Source: Betaproteobacteria bacterium (GTDB lineage: Bacteria; Pseudomonadota; Gammaproteobacteria; Burkholderiales; Casimicrobiaceae). From it: 64,000 bases of DNA. The stretch covers positions 124,001 to 188,000 of the forward strand of contig JAAFJA010000001.1 of assembly GCA_013298765.1 (NCBI GenBank). Reading direction: 5' to 3'. The notes beneath the pieces are model-generated. The model saw only the letters and a program-made list of their open reading frames with translations, did no database searches and was not told the DNA's origin. Of this stretch, positions 28,961 to 38,003 are shown piece after piece. The translations under genes and the position numbers were made by a program. Position 1 is the first letter of the stretch, and the number at the start of each line of letters is the position of its first letter.

Positions 28961-30184
28961 TTGGTTAACCTCTCCCCCTACAAATCCTTTTTCGCCGATC
29001 GTGAATTGCGGCGGATTGTGTTGTCTTCGATCATGCCGCGATTGCCTGCGGGCATGAATGCGTTGGCGTTGACGATGCTGGTGCAATCGCAGACGAATTC
29101 GTTTGCATCTGCGGGTTCGGTGAGCGCGGCTTACATGATTGCAGCGGCGATGCAAGCGCCGATCATTGGTCGATTCATTGATCAGAACGGGCCGCGTCGG
29201 GTGATGGTGCCGCTCGGCGTGCTTTGTGCGTTGGCGCTCTGTTTTGTGGTGCTGGCGGTGCAGATGAAGTGGCCGCTCCTTGCCGTGATGATCGGCGCGT
29301 TTTTCGCGGGTGGGACGTTTCCACCGGTGTCGATGACGATTCGCGCGATGTATCGCAAATCATCGATGAGCGATGCGCAAAAGCAAACCGCGTTTGCACT
29401 TGAAGCGATTGTGATGGAGCTGGCGTTCACCTTGGGGCCGCTTGCGGTAACGGTGGCGCTGCTGACGGGGCATGCGGCGACAGCGGTGCTCGCTTCGGGA
29501 GCGCTCGCATGCGTGGGCACGTGGCTCTTCGCGCGTTCTGGCGCGCTTGAGCGCTGGGGCAGTGTGGAGCGCGGCGAAAACGTCGTGCGGCATTGGTTGG
29601 GGCCGCTTAGAGTTTCTGCGGTGCGACGTGCGCTCTTCCTCTCCGCGATGTTTGGCACAGGCATTGGCTTGCTCGAAATTTCGTTGCCTGCGTTCGCCGA
29701 GTTTGTGGGCAACAAGGCCCTCGTCGGCTGGCTTTTCGCGGCGCTTTCGATTCCAAGCGCGATTGCGGGTTTCGTCTACGGCACGTGGCACATCAAAACG
29801 CCGCTCAACAAACAAATCTTGATGTGCGCGGCCTGGCTCGCAACCGGCGCAGCGATGATGGCGGCGATGGATTCGTTCGCGCCATACGTGCTCATGTGCG
29901 TGCTCGCGGGGCTTGCCTTCGGGCCGATGATTACTGCGCTCTCTTTGCAACTAGGAAAACTCACACCGGTTGAGTATTCCACCGAGGCGTTCACCTGGAG
30001 CATGACCGTTTTTCTGATCGGCATGGGCATTGGGTTCACCGTCGGTGGCGGGCTCATTGAAACTGTGAAATGGACTGACGGCTGGCGCGCGTCGTTGCTT
30101 GCCGGGGTTGCTCTCTTCGTCGCAGCTGGGTTGTCGTGTTTGGCGATTCCGGAGGTGAGGAATGATGGGGGCGGCGCGCATTGA
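28961..30184 (+). CDS. Major facilitator superfamily transporter
   Basis: 407 residues with twelve predicted membrane helices and a loop GRFIDQNGPRRVMVP between helices 2 and 3, the MFS motif A position. The frame opens at a TTG (28961); the next in-frame ATG is too far in, so TTG is taken as start with moderate confidence. Drug or metabolite efflux is likely by family, substrate unknown. It is preceded by two repeats and stands alone. Confidence 0.85.
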   Translation: MVNLSPYKSFFADRELRRIVLSSIMPRLPAGMNALALTMLVQSQTNSFASAGSVSAAYMIAAAMQAPIIGRFIDQNGPRRVMVPLGVLCALALCFVVLAVQMKWPLLAVMIGAFFAGGTFPPVSMTIRAMYRKSSMSDAQKQTAFALEAIVMELAFTLGPLAVTVALLTGHAATAVLASGALACVGTWLFARSGALERWGSVERGENVVRHWLGPLRVSAVRRALFLSAMFGTGIGLLEISLPAFAEFVGNKALVGWLFAALSIPSAIAGFVYGTWHIKTPLNKQILMCAAWLATGAAMMAAMDSFAPYVLMCVLAGLAFGPMITALSLQLGKLTPVEYSTEAFTWSMTVFLIGMGIGFTVGGGLIETVKWTDGWRASLLAGVALFVAAGLSCLAIPEVRNDGGGAH

Positions 30185-30316
30185 TTGCCTCTCCCTGTGG
30201 GGCCAGCCCGAAGGGCACAGGACGCCACAAAGTGGCGGTCCCGAACTTGGCGAGGGATGAACGGCACGTTCACAGAGGTCAACGCCGCCTTTAGCCCCGC
30301 ACTTGTTGCGGGGGTT

Positions 30317-30410
30317 GGGTGAGGGAAATTCACTTGATTTAATTTCACAGATTCGCAACGCGTGCGTCCCTCACCCGCGCGTTTCGCGCGACCTCTCCCA
30401 GAGGGAGAGG
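30317..30410. repeat. Compound palindromic repeat upstream of the EamA gene
   Basis: GGGTGAGGGA (30317-30326) pairs with TCCCTCACCC (30367-30376); next come GCGCG-ttt-CGCGC (30377-30389) and CCTCTCCC-aga-GGGAGAGG (30392-30410). Same sequence style as the repeat inside the FAD-dehydrogenase gene at 34896-35010. The rest of the 253-base gap holds nothing recognised. Confidence 0.75.
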
Positions 30411-30437
30411 AGTCTGACCGCCGATAAACTTACTTCA

Positions 30438-31331
30438 ATGACAACAACAAACCACCACCGCCGCGCCGTTCTCACCTTAGTCCTCTGCTGTTTTCTTTGG
30501 AGCATCGCGGGCGTATTCACGCGTCATCTGGACTCTGCAAAATCATTTGAAGTGACGTTCTGGCGAAGCTTCTTCTGCGCCTTTGCGATGATTGTGTGGT
30601 TCGTCTGGACCGAGGGTTTCAAGGGCGGCATCGCGCATGTACGCGCGAGCGGCTGGGCGGGCGTGATCGCGGGCGCGTGTTGGGCGACGATGTTCACCTG
30701 CTTCATGGTGGCCCTCACGATGACTTCCACGGCGAACACAGTCATCGTGATGGCGCTTGCGCCACTGATTACGGCACTGCTCTCCTGGATGGTGTTGAAG
30801 TCGCCGATTCCGGGGCGCACGTGGATCGCGATCACCATTGCAATTGCCGGGATGGCCATCATGTTTGGTAGCGCATTGGAAGGCAAGAGTGGTGCCGCAG
30901 CGGGAATGCTGGTCGCGTTTGGCGTACCGCTCGCCTCTGCTGTGAACTTGGTGGTGATGAAGCGAATTCACGCGAAGGTGGATCTGGCCCCTGCAGTCTT
31001 GATCGGCGCGCTGATCTCTTGCGCAGTGACGCTACCACTCGCCTTTCCGTTCGCGGCGACGTCGAAGGATGTCGTGTTGCTGGCGATCCTGGGCGTGTTC
31101 CAGCTAGCGATTCCGTGCGTATTGCTCATTCGCGCAGCGAAGCATTTGAGCGCGCCGGAAACATCGTTACTCGGCATGCTCGAAGTGATCATGAGCCCGT
31201 TGTGGACGTGGCTCTTCGCCTCCGAAATACCGTCGTCAAATACCTTGCTTGGTGGAGCGATTGTGATTGGGGCTTTAGTGTTGAACGAAGTGGTGCCGAA
31301 ACGCAGCGCCCAGTACAACGCGACTCGCTGA
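30438..31331 (+). CDS. EamA-family (DMT) transporter
   Basis: 297 residues from ATG 30438 (MTTTNHHRRAVL); the longer frame from 30303 would translate the upstream repeat. Ten membrane helices in two EamA halves (about 10-140 and 155-290), with the WRSFFCAFAMIVWF and GASxxx-type glycine patterns of RhaT/YdcZ-like exporters. Inner-membrane metabolite exporter, substrate unknown. Confidence 0.88.
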   Translation: MTTTNHHRRAVLTLVLCCFLWSIAGVFTRHLDSAKSFEVTFWRSFFCAFAMIVWFVWTEGFKGGIAHVRASGWAGVIAGACWATMFTCFMVALTMTSTANTVIVMALAPLITALLSWMVLKSPIPGRTWIAITIAIAGMAIMFGSALEGKSGAAAGMLVAFGVPLASAVNLVVMKRIHAKVDLAPAVLIGALISCAVTLPLAFPFAATSKDVVLLAILGVFQLAIPCVLLIRAAKHLSAPETSLLGMLEVIMSPLWTWLFASEIPSSNTLLGGAIVIGALVLNEVVPKRSAQYNATR

Positions 31332-31342
31332 GCTTCCTTTTA

Positions 31343-31382
31343 ACGCAAATACAGTTGCGAATAGTTCGCATTTGCGTATACT
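31343..31382 (+). promoter_or_regulatory. Nested palindrome overlapping a promoter, Fur-box-like
   Basis: TGCGAA-tag-TTCGCA (31356-31370) sits inside ACGCAAAT (31343-31350) / ATTTGCGT (31370-31377). TTGCGA (31355-31360) and TATACT (31377-31382) are spaced 16 bases and make a plausible sigma-70 promoter, so a bound repressor would block it. Resembles betaproteobacterial Fur sites by eye. Confidence 0.5.
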
Positions 31383-31412
31383 GCGGACTCCAAGACCTGA
31401 AGGAGCCCAGTC

Positions 31413-31739
31413 ATGAATGTCACTACACCCACTGAACTGGCCGTCGCCCCAACAGTGCAGCGGCTAACTTGGCTCGCAGAGCTAATGGGGCGCTTTGCCT
31501 CGGAACAAGCCGAAGGCTACGACTCAACCCGGCTTGCTGCAGCGATCCTCATACATCTTCGATCACTGCGTGCTGAATTGCTGGACGGGCAAGGACTTGC
31601 ATCCACCGCAGAACACTGGATCGATAGCTGGGAGCAAGTCCTAGACCGCGCAACGTCACGTAAGCCAATGCAAAGCGCGCTTTCGGGGACTCCGCCCCCA
31701 TCGCTTCACCTACTGATCAGGCAGGCACGAGCGTTCTAA
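31413..31739 (+). CDS. Small hypothetical protein behind a Fur-like site
   Basis: 108 residues with a good SD (AAGGAG, 11 bases upstream). No signal peptide, membrane segment or metal-binding motif is visible; the middle (about 35-85) is predicted helical (LAAAILIHLRSLRAELLDG). No family recognised. The strongest clue is the palindrome over its promoter, which suggests iron or other repressor control. Confidence 0.65.
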   Translation: MNVTTPTELAVAPTVQRLTWLAELMGRFASEQAEGYDSTRLAAAILIHLRSLRAELLDGQGLASTAEHWIDSWEQVLDRATSRKPMQSALSGTPPPSLHLLIRQARAF

Positions 31740-31790
31740 TCGAGCAACTTTCTCTTAGACTCAGGGCTACTTCCAGAGACTAACGAGATT

Positions 31791-32453
31791 ATGAAAATCT
31801 ACGGCAGCAAAAATTCACGTTCGATCCGTCCCGTGTGGGCGCTTGAAGAAGCGCATGCGACGTACGACTATCAGCGCATTTGGATGATGAAGGGCGAAGG
31901 ACAATCACCCGCGTTCAAAGCAGTGAATCCGGCGGGAAAAATCCCGGTGCTCGTCGACGGCGATTTGGTGCTTACTGAGTCGATGGCGCAGGTGTTCTAC
32001 GTCGCGGAGAAGTTTCCCGATTCGAATTTGCTCCCGAGTGATCCCAAGGCTCGCGCTGAAACGTATCGCTGGGTGTTCTACACGGTCACCGAAGTGGAGC
32101 CGCCGCTCTGGGCGATCGCGCAGCATCGATTTGCTCTGCCCGAAGACAAACGAGTGCCGCAACTGGAGCCGACCTCTGTGTGGCAGCTCTCGCGCGGTCT
32201 GCGCGTGTTCGAGAAAATGCTCTCGACACGCCAGTACATCGCGGGCGATTCGTTCACGCTTGCTGACATTTTGGCGACGCACTGCATCACTTGGTCGCTC
32301 TCAGCGAAGATTGAAGCCGTGGGCGATGCGTGCCTCGCGTACGTGGGGCGGATGAAATCGCGAGAGGCTTACAAGGCTGCGGTCGCGCGAGAAACGCTGG
32401 AAGCAGAAAAGCAAGAGGCAGCGCTCGCGGCGGCAGAGCCGAAAACTAACTAA
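31791..32453 (+). CDS. Glutathione S-transferase family protein
   Basis: 220 residues. Thioredoxin-like N-domain (MKIYGSKNSRSIRPVWALEE, NPAGKIPVLVDGDLVLTES with the cis-Pro) and all-helical C-domain (YIAGDSFTLADILATHCITW). The Ser/Asn near the N-terminus would activate glutathione. Cytoplasmic; substrate unknown. It converges on ylqF with a two-stem element between. Confidence 0.88.
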   Translation: MKIYGSKNSRSIRPVWALEEAHATYDYQRIWMMKGEGQSPAFKAVNPAGKIPVLVDGDLVLTESMAQVFYVAEKFPDSNLLPSDPKARAETYRWVFYTVTEVEPPLWAIAQHRFALPEDKRVPQLEPTSVWQLSRGLRVFEKMLSTRQYIAGDSFTLADILATHCITWSLSAKIEAVGDACLAYVGRMKSREAYKAAVARETLEAEKQEAALAAAEPKTN

Positions 32454-32467
32454 CAATATAGCCTGAT

Positions 32468-32551
32468 GCCCTGTTTAAATTGGGCTAGCGCACGTATAAC
32501 GTATAACATGCTTTAAGGATATTTGAGACCTATCCCTCGAGTTCTTGGGGC
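32468..32551. repeat. Two-stem intergenic element, copy at 32.5 kb
   Basis: First stem GCCC-TGTTTAAATT-GGGC followed by TAGCG (32468-32490), second stem CCC-TCGAGTTCTT-GGGG (32534-32550). Sits between convergent GST and ylqF genes. A 7-base tandem (ACGTATA twice) lies in the spacer. Confidence 0.65.
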
Positions 32552-32592
32552 AAGGTCGGCATATCTGTCTCTATAAACTGCCCTCAGCGAAA

Positions 32593-33498
32593 TCAAGCGT
32601 CGGGCGCTTGCTCCTCGGCGAGCTCTGCCGCGCGCGCCGCCAACAGGGTCTCGCGTGTTTGTGGCGTTTCAAGACTCATGCGGCCCATGATGCCGCTTCG
32701 GAAATCGTTCAGAAGCGTGACCGACGCTTTTTCGTAATCGATCGCACCGCCCTTGGCTTTGAATCCGCGTCTCACTGCGATGGCTTCGATCACACCAGGA
32801 CCATCAAGCTCGTCCATCGTTTTGTCATCAAACGCATAGCGTTTTGCGAGTGCTGATGCGTAGCGGTCCAACAGAATTTCCGCGAGGTAGGTAGCGACCT
32901 CTTCGTTGATGTACGCGTTGGTTCCGATCAAATTACTCGCTGCGAGCAACAGGCCATCGCTTTCCAATTCAATCTTCGGCCACATGAGACCAGGCGTATC
33001 GAAAAGCCAGGTGCCATCAGGCAAGTTGTAGCGCGAGACGAGTTTCGTCACCGCAGGCTCGTCCCCAACAGGGGCCGTGCGCGAATTCATTAGCGCATTG
33101 ATGAGCGTGGATTTCCCGACATTGGGAATGCCCATCGTCATCACGCGAAAGCGCTTCAGCGGTCCTTCGCGATGCGGGGCGAGCGTGCGCGCAGCGGGCA
33201 ACACCTTCGCCGAATCGCCGACCTTCTTGCAGGAAATCGCAATCGCCTTCGTATTCGGCAACGCGTTGAAATACGCGAGCCACGCCTGCGTGATACCCTC
33301 TTCCGCGAGATCAATCTTGTTGATGATTTTGAGCGCGGGACGCTCCCGCTCCAAGCGCATCGCCTCGATCATCGGATTGACGCTTGCGGCGGGGCAGCGC
33401 GCATCGAGCACCTCGATCACTACATCCACATTCGCGAGCGTTTCTTCGGCCTTCTTGCGCGCCGTGCGCATGTGGCCAGGGAACCAATTGATTGCCAT
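32593..33498 (-). CDS. ylqF: Ribosome biogenesis GTPase YlqF/RbgA
   Basis: 301 residues, circularly permuted GTPase: G4 (INKIDLAEE) and G5 (ISCKK) come before G1 (GIPNVGKSTLINAL) and G3 (DTPGLMWP). The N-terminal MAINWFPGHMRTARKKAEE is the family signature. Acts in late 50S assembly. It starts 2 bases after the stop of the FAD-dehydrogenase gene, so the two form an operon. Confidence 0.95.
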   Translation of the reverse strand: MAINWFPGHMRTARKKAEETLANVDVVIEVLDARCPAASVNPMIEAMRLERERPALKIINKIDLAEEGITQAWLAYFNALPNTKAIAISCKKVGDSAKVLPAARTLAPHREGPLKRFRVMTMGIPNVGKSTLINALMNSRTAPVGDEPAVTKLVSRYNLPDGTWLFDTPGLMWPKIELESDGLLLAASNLIGTNAYINEEVATYLAEILLDRYASALAKRYAFDDKTMDELDGPGVIEAIAVRRGFKAKGGAIDYEKASVTLLNDFRSGIMGRMSLETPQTRETLLAARAAELAEEQAPDA

Positions 33499-33500
33499 GA

Positions 33501-35285
33501 TTACGCTGCCTTCGACAAGGGCTGATCGCTAAGCGCGGACGATGCACGACCGAGCATCGATTGCGCCACCGCTTCCGCCACGCGAATACCGTCAATCCCT
33601 GCCGACATGATGCCACCCGCGTAGCCCGCGCCCTCGCCCGCTGGGAACAAACCGCGCACGTTCATGCTCTGCAAATCATCATCACGCCGCTTAATGCGAA
33701 TGGGCGAGCTAGTGCGCGTTTCAACGCCGGTGAGCATCGCATCATGCATCGCGAAACCTTTGATCTGTTTGTCAAACTCAGGAATCGCTTCGCGAATCGC
33801 GTGAATCGCGTAATCGGGCAGGCTCGTTGCGAGATCGGTGAGATGAACGCCAGGCTTGTAGCTCGGCATCACGTCGCCGAATTCTTTGCTTGCCACGCCA
33901 TTCAAAAAGTCGCCGACGAGTTGCCCCGGCGCGCTATACGATTCACCGCCGAGCACGTAGGCGCGTGACTCCCATTGCCGCTGAAAATCGATACCCGCAA
34001 GGAAGGTCTTTGGATCGTTTTTGTTGTATCCCGGAAAATCTTCAGGGTTCACGCCGCACACGATCCCCGCATTAGCGTTCCGCTCATTGCGCGAGTATTG
34101 ACTCATGCCGTTGGTCACCACACGTCCAGGCTCGCTTGTTGCGGCGACCACCGTGCCGCCGGGGCACATGCAAAACGAGTACACCGAACGCTGGTTCGAT
34201 GCATGATGCACCAACTTGTAATCCGCAGCGCCCAAAATCGGATTGCCCGCATTGGGGCCGAAGCGCGCGCGATCAACGATGCTTTGTGGATGCTCGATTC
34301 GGAAACCAAGCGACAGCGGCTTGGCTTCGATATACACGCCACGCTCGTGAAGCATTTTGAACGTGTCACGCGCGCTGTGCCCGATGGCAAGTACGATGTG
34401 ATTAGTATCAATGTCAACGCGCTGATCATTCGCATCGACATAAGTCAATCCGCGAATCTGTCCCTTTTCGATCTGCACATCCACCACGCGCGACTGAAAG
34501 CGAAACTCACCGCCGAGCTGGGTGATCGTCTCGCGCATATGTTCCACCATTTTCACGAGGCGGAACGTGCCGATATGCGGCTTGCTGACGAAAAGAATTT
34601 CTTCTGGCGCGCCCGCTTTCACAAATTCATCCAGCACCTTGCGGCCGTAATGTTTCGGATCCTTTACCTGGCTCCAGAGCTTGCCGTCAGAGAACGTACC
34701 CGCGCCGCCTTCGCCAAATTGCACATTCGACTCAGGATTCAATTCTCGGCGTCGCCACAGCCCCCAGGTGTCTTTCGTGCGTTCGCGCACGATCTTCCCA
34801 CGCTCAAGAATGATCGGTCGCAGCCCCATCTGCGCGAGGATTAGCGCGGCGAAGATGCCACACGGACCGAAGCCGATGACGACGGGGCGTTTAGTCCTCT
34901 CTCCCTGGGGGAGAGAGTTAGAGAGAGGGTGTTTGCGTGGGGACGCCGCGTCGAATGAGTTGGAACTTAGATCACCCTCTCCCCGGCCCTCCCCCCCGGG
35001 GGGAGGGAGCACAAACTTGTAGCCCGTGTCCGGCGTAGGCAAGATGTGCGGATCACGCTTGAAGCGTTTGAACACGCTTGATTCAACAGCGGGGACCAGC
35101 TCCAGATCCAGCGTGTAGACGAGCTGAATATCCGCCTTCTTTCGCGAATCGTAGCCACGACGAAAGATTTGAAAGCGAATCAGATCGCTCGCTTTGATGC
35201 CCAGGCGCGCGATGATGGCTGTAGGCAGAGCCGCATCGACATGATTGAGCGGCAGTTTGAGTTCGGTGATGCGCAGCATCGACAA
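33501..35285 (-). CDS. FAD-dependent dehydrogenase with an in-frame repeat insertion
   Basis: 594 residues. The Rossmann FAD motif VIGFGPCGIFAALILAQMG (about 136-154) is followed by ERGK, GGAGTFSDGKL and the C-terminal GLFPAGEGAGYAGGIMSAGIDG. It belongs to the large uncharacterised NAD(FAD)-utilising dehydrogenases, which carry an N-terminal ~90-residue domain. Between that domain and the FAD fold, residues about 93-132 are encoded by a palindromic GGGAGAGG-type repeat and have the low-complexity look PPPGGEGRGEGDL...LPQGER. Both flanks remain in frame, so the protein is probably functional. First gene of the unit with ylqF. Confidence 0.88.
   Translation of the reverse strand: MSMLRITELKLPLNHVDAALPTAIIARLGIKASDLIRFQIFRRGYDSRKKADIQLVYTLDLELVPAVESSVFKRFKRDPHILPTPDTGYKFVLPPPGGEGRGEGDLSSNSFDAASPRKHPLSNSLPQGERTKRPVVIGFGPCGIFAALILAQMGLRPIILERGKIVRERTKDTWGLWRRRELNPESNVQFGEGGAGTFSDGKLWSQVKDPKHYGRKVLDEFVKAGAPEEILFVSKPHIGTFRLVKMVEHMRETITQLGGEFRFQSRVVDVQIEKGQIRGLTYVDANDQRVDIDTNHIVLAIGHSARDTFKMLHERGVYIEAKPLSLGFRIEHPQSIVDRARFGPNAGNPILGAADYKLVHHASNQRSVYSFCMCPGGTVVAATSEPGRVVTNGMSQYSRNERNANAGIVCGVNPEDFPGYNKNDPKTFLAGIDFQRQWESRAYVLGGESYSAPGQLVGDFLNGVASKEFGDVMPSYKPGVHLTDLATSLPDYAIHAIREAIPEFDKQIKGFAMHDAMLTGVETRTSSPIRIKRRDDDLQSMNVRGLFPAGEGAGYAGGIMSAGIDGIRVAEAVAQSMLGRASSALSDQPLSKAA
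34896..35010. repeat. Intergenic-type repeat inside a coding sequence
   Basis: Palindromes CTCTCTCCC-tgg-GGGAGAGAG (34897-34917) and CCCTCCCCCC/GGGGGGAGGG (34990-35010 region) bracket ~70 bases. The insertion adds ~40 codons to the FAD-dehydrogenase gene without a frameshift. Related in style to 30317-30410. Confidence 0.75.
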
Positions 35286-35345
35286 TCCTCGAATGGCGGA
35301 TATTTATTCCGCGATTCGTCAATTTTAGAGCGTACTGAGCAAACC

Positions 35346-37964
35346 TTACGGTTTCAGCGCATCGATAGCAATCACAACCGCTTCGTCACTTCGTGATGAA
35401 TTCTTGGCATTCGCGGTGATGGCCGCGCTCGCGCTTGCGTTCCCAGCGGCACTATTCGGCGCAAGTAACCGACGCAAAATCATTAAGCCATCCGTGAGCG
35501 GGAGCGTAGCGCCATCGCCATCAACATCTAGGGCGAGAAGGTTCGATTGAATGTGCGCGGCAATTTGGTCAGCATCGCGAAGCGCTGCACCGTTGCCACG
35601 CGCGCCAGCGATCAGTTCAGTCGAGCGAAAGCCGAGCAAATAGCGGATCAAAAGAACGCCATCGGTAGCGGCGTCGTAAGTCGTGTTTGTGTCGCTGTTG
35701 TCAATGTTGAGCACGCCGCCGTTGTTGATCGTGAGAAGCGCCGACAAGGAGGTTACGCTGCCTGCGCCGTTAGTGAATACCGCGCGGTATCTCCGTCCGT
35801 TGTCCGCGAGTTGCGCGACGAAACTTAAAGGCGAGCTGATTGCACCTGGAATATCGTTGAACGACGTGCCGCCGTCGGTACTGCGCTGCCACTGAACGCT
35901 GGGGGGCGGCGTGCCGCTTGCGGACGCCGTGAAGGTTGCAGTTGCGCCTTCACGACGCGTAACATCAATCGGACTTGCGCTGAGCGTAGGGAAACTAGCA
36001 AACCGCGCTTCAACGGTTTTCGGGAGATCGAGCGTTACCGTTGTTGCGGCGGCAGCAGGATTCGCGACCGCGCCAGTCCAGCCCGTAAACACGAAGCCAA
36101 CGCTTGGCGTAGCAGAAATGTTGACGACGCTTCCCGCATCAAAGAACGTTCCGGTTGCGGGCGTGACCGTGCCTCCCGCACCCGCGATCATCGTGAGCTG
36201 ATTCTGCGTCGTGAAGTTACCTGTGACAGTTAAACCAGAAACGCCTACGGTGATCGTCTGCGCAATCGCGCCGCCGTTTGACCAGCTGCTGAACACGGCA
36301 CGCCTGCCCGCGCCGAGCGATTGCGGCGTCGTCGTAGAAAGCGGATAGTTCCCGGACGCTAAGACGACTGTTTGCGAGCCAACGTAGTCGACGTTGTTCA
36401 ACCGAAAGCCGATACCGACGGGCACATTGATTATTACGTTTCGAAGATTGGTGAAATTCGCGGTTACCGTTTTCGGCGCATCGAGCGTCACCGTCGTGTT
36501 TGCAGATGTCGTATTCGCAACGGGCCCCGTCCAATTCACAAAGCTCCAACCCGAACTTGGCGTTGCGCTGAGATTCACCACGGTATCTGCGTTAAAAAAC
36601 GATCCATTCGCAGGCGTGATTGTTCCCATACCAACGATCGCGGTGGTCAATTGGTGCTGTGTGGTGAAGCTCCCTGTGATGCTGAGTGGTGAAGTTCCAA
36701 CGGTAATCGAGTGGGAGATCGCGCCAGCGTCAGACCAACTCGTGAAGACAAGCCGGGTTCCCACGCCCGCCGCTTGCGGAGTTGTTGTACTCAATACGTA
36801 GCTTCCCGGAACCAAATTTACGGTCTGAGTCCCGGTGTAGTTCACTGAGTTAAGCGCAAAGCTTGCTGCGGGTGGCACGTTCACAGTGACTGGCGTGGCG
36901 ATGGCGGAAAGAGTTGTCGTCGCTGTGTTATTGCCAGTCTCGGATTCGCCGCCGCCCGACACGGTTGAAACTAGTTGAATTGCGCTTGGCGCGTTCGGCG
37001 CGATGGTCGTCGAGAGCGTGATCGGTGGCGCGGTCGCGCTTGCGGAAATGGCGCCGCTTCGGTTACAGCTAAAGCTAGCGCCGCTTGGCACCGTGCACGA
37101 CCAGCCGCTACCGCTTGCGCTCACAGCCGTGAGCCCCGTTGGCATCGTTGCTGAGACGCTGTAGCTACCAGTGGTCGCAGCGGGGCCACTGTTGCTAACA
37201 GTCAACTGAAACGACGCTGCGCTACCCCGAACAAACGTGCTGCCAACGGCTGCGCTTGCAAGCGTGAGATCGGGCAACAATTGTTGATTGATGTTGATCG
37301 TCGCGTGCAGATAACGCGAGTTGGTAGACGTCCAACTCATCGTTGTTGACGTTGCGCCCTGCTCGGTGCTCGTGCGATATGCAAGGAACTCCGTAATGAT
37401 CGAACCGTTACCTTGCGAGACGAGCGTTTGCCCGCCACCAATAGTGATTGCTGGGGCGGTGTTGTCGCGTAGCGCGTCAAACAGATCAAAAACAAGATCA
37501 CCGCCTTCGCTGCTCACAGTCAGCGAGCTACTGCCAGCGCCCTGACCGCTCGGCCCCGCAGCGACGGGTGTGATTTGATTTACACCGCTGTAAACCGCCG
37601 CGGCGAGGAAACGCCTTTCCGTGCCCAAACTCGACATCACAACCGAACCCGTTGTGCTGCTGCCACCGGTTCCAAGTGCGAGATACCAGATCGAGGAAAC
37701 CGAGCTGCCATCGGTGACTTGCGTTGCGCGCGTGAGTGGCGCGCCCGCAAACGTGACGCTCGAAACGTTGTTCGTCTGCGGATCAGATGCAGCCACTACG
37801 AGCAAGCGATTACTGCCCGACGGAATCGTAACGCCCGTTAGCGTATTGCTCACAGCGAGCTGGCTTACCGGCGTTCCGATGGGCGTCACCGCCGCATTTG
37901 CAATGCCGACTCCCGCCAAAACGAGGGCACACAGTGCACGAACGAGATTGAGCAGTTTGTGCAT
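35346..37964 (-). CDS. Large secreted protein: CARDB/DUF11-like, two InlB-like repeats, Ig-like and dockerin-like domains
   Basis: 872 residues from ATG 37964 (MHKLLNLVRAL; 37982 also in frame). Numbering from 37982: signal peptide to ANA30; an N-terminal beta domain (31-234); a DUF11/CARDB-type domain (236-358); two tandem ~146-residue modules (365-510 and 516-661), each ending like FTGWTGAVAN...LDLPKTVEARF; an Ig-like domain (665-752); and a C-terminal pair of calcium-binding-type loops (758-780, TDGVLLIRYLLGFRS; 818-840, DVDGDGATLPLTDGLMILRRLL), dockerin-like. No LPXTG, autotransporter barrel or membrane anchor, so it is released or held by other means. Probable adhesin or matrix protein; function unknown. 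Confidence 0.8.
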   Translation of the reverse strand: MHKLLNLVRALCALVLAGVGIANAAVTPIGTPVSQLAVSNTLTGVTIPSGSNRLLVVAASDPQTNNVSSVTFAGAPLTRATQVTDGSSVSSIWYLALGTGGSSTTGSVVMSSLGTERRFLAAAVYSGVNQITPVAAGPSGQGAGSSSLTVSSEGGDLVFDLFDALRDNTAPAITIGGGQTLVSQGNGSIITEFLAYRTSTEQGATSTTMSWTSTNSRYLHATININQQLLPDLTLASAAVGSTFVRGSAASFQLTVSNSGPAATTGSYSVSATMPTGLTAVSASGSGWSCTVPSGASFSCNRSGAISASATAPPITLSTTIAPNAPSAIQLVSTVSGGGESETGNNTATTTLSAIATPVTVNVPPAASFALNSVNYTGTQTVNLVPGSYVLSTTTPQAAGVGTRLVFTSWSDAGAISHSITVGTSPLSITGSFTTQHQLTTAIVGMGTITPANGSFFNADTVVNLSATPSSGWSFVNWTGPVANTTSANTTVTLDAPKTVTANFTNLRNVIINVPVGIGFRLNNVDYVGSQTVVLASGNYPLSTTTPQSLGAGRRAVFSSWSNGGAIAQTITVGVSGLTVTGNFTTQNQLTMIAGAGGTVTPATGTFFDAGSVVNISATPSVGFVFTGWTGAVANPAAAATTVTLDLPKTVEARFASFPTLSASPIDVTRREGATATFTASASGTPPPSVQWQRSTDGGTSFNDIPGAISSPLSFVAQLADNGRRYRAVFTNGAGSVTSLSALLTINNGGVLNIDNSDTNTTYDAATDGVLLIRYLLGFRSTELIAGARGNGAALRDADQIAAHIQSNLLALDVDGDGATLPLTDGLMILRRLLAPNSAAGNASASAAITANAKNSSRSDEAVVIAIDALKP

Positions 37965-38003
37965 AGCTGGCGCTCGCGTCAACGAGTCGGTATCAAATGA
38001 GCG

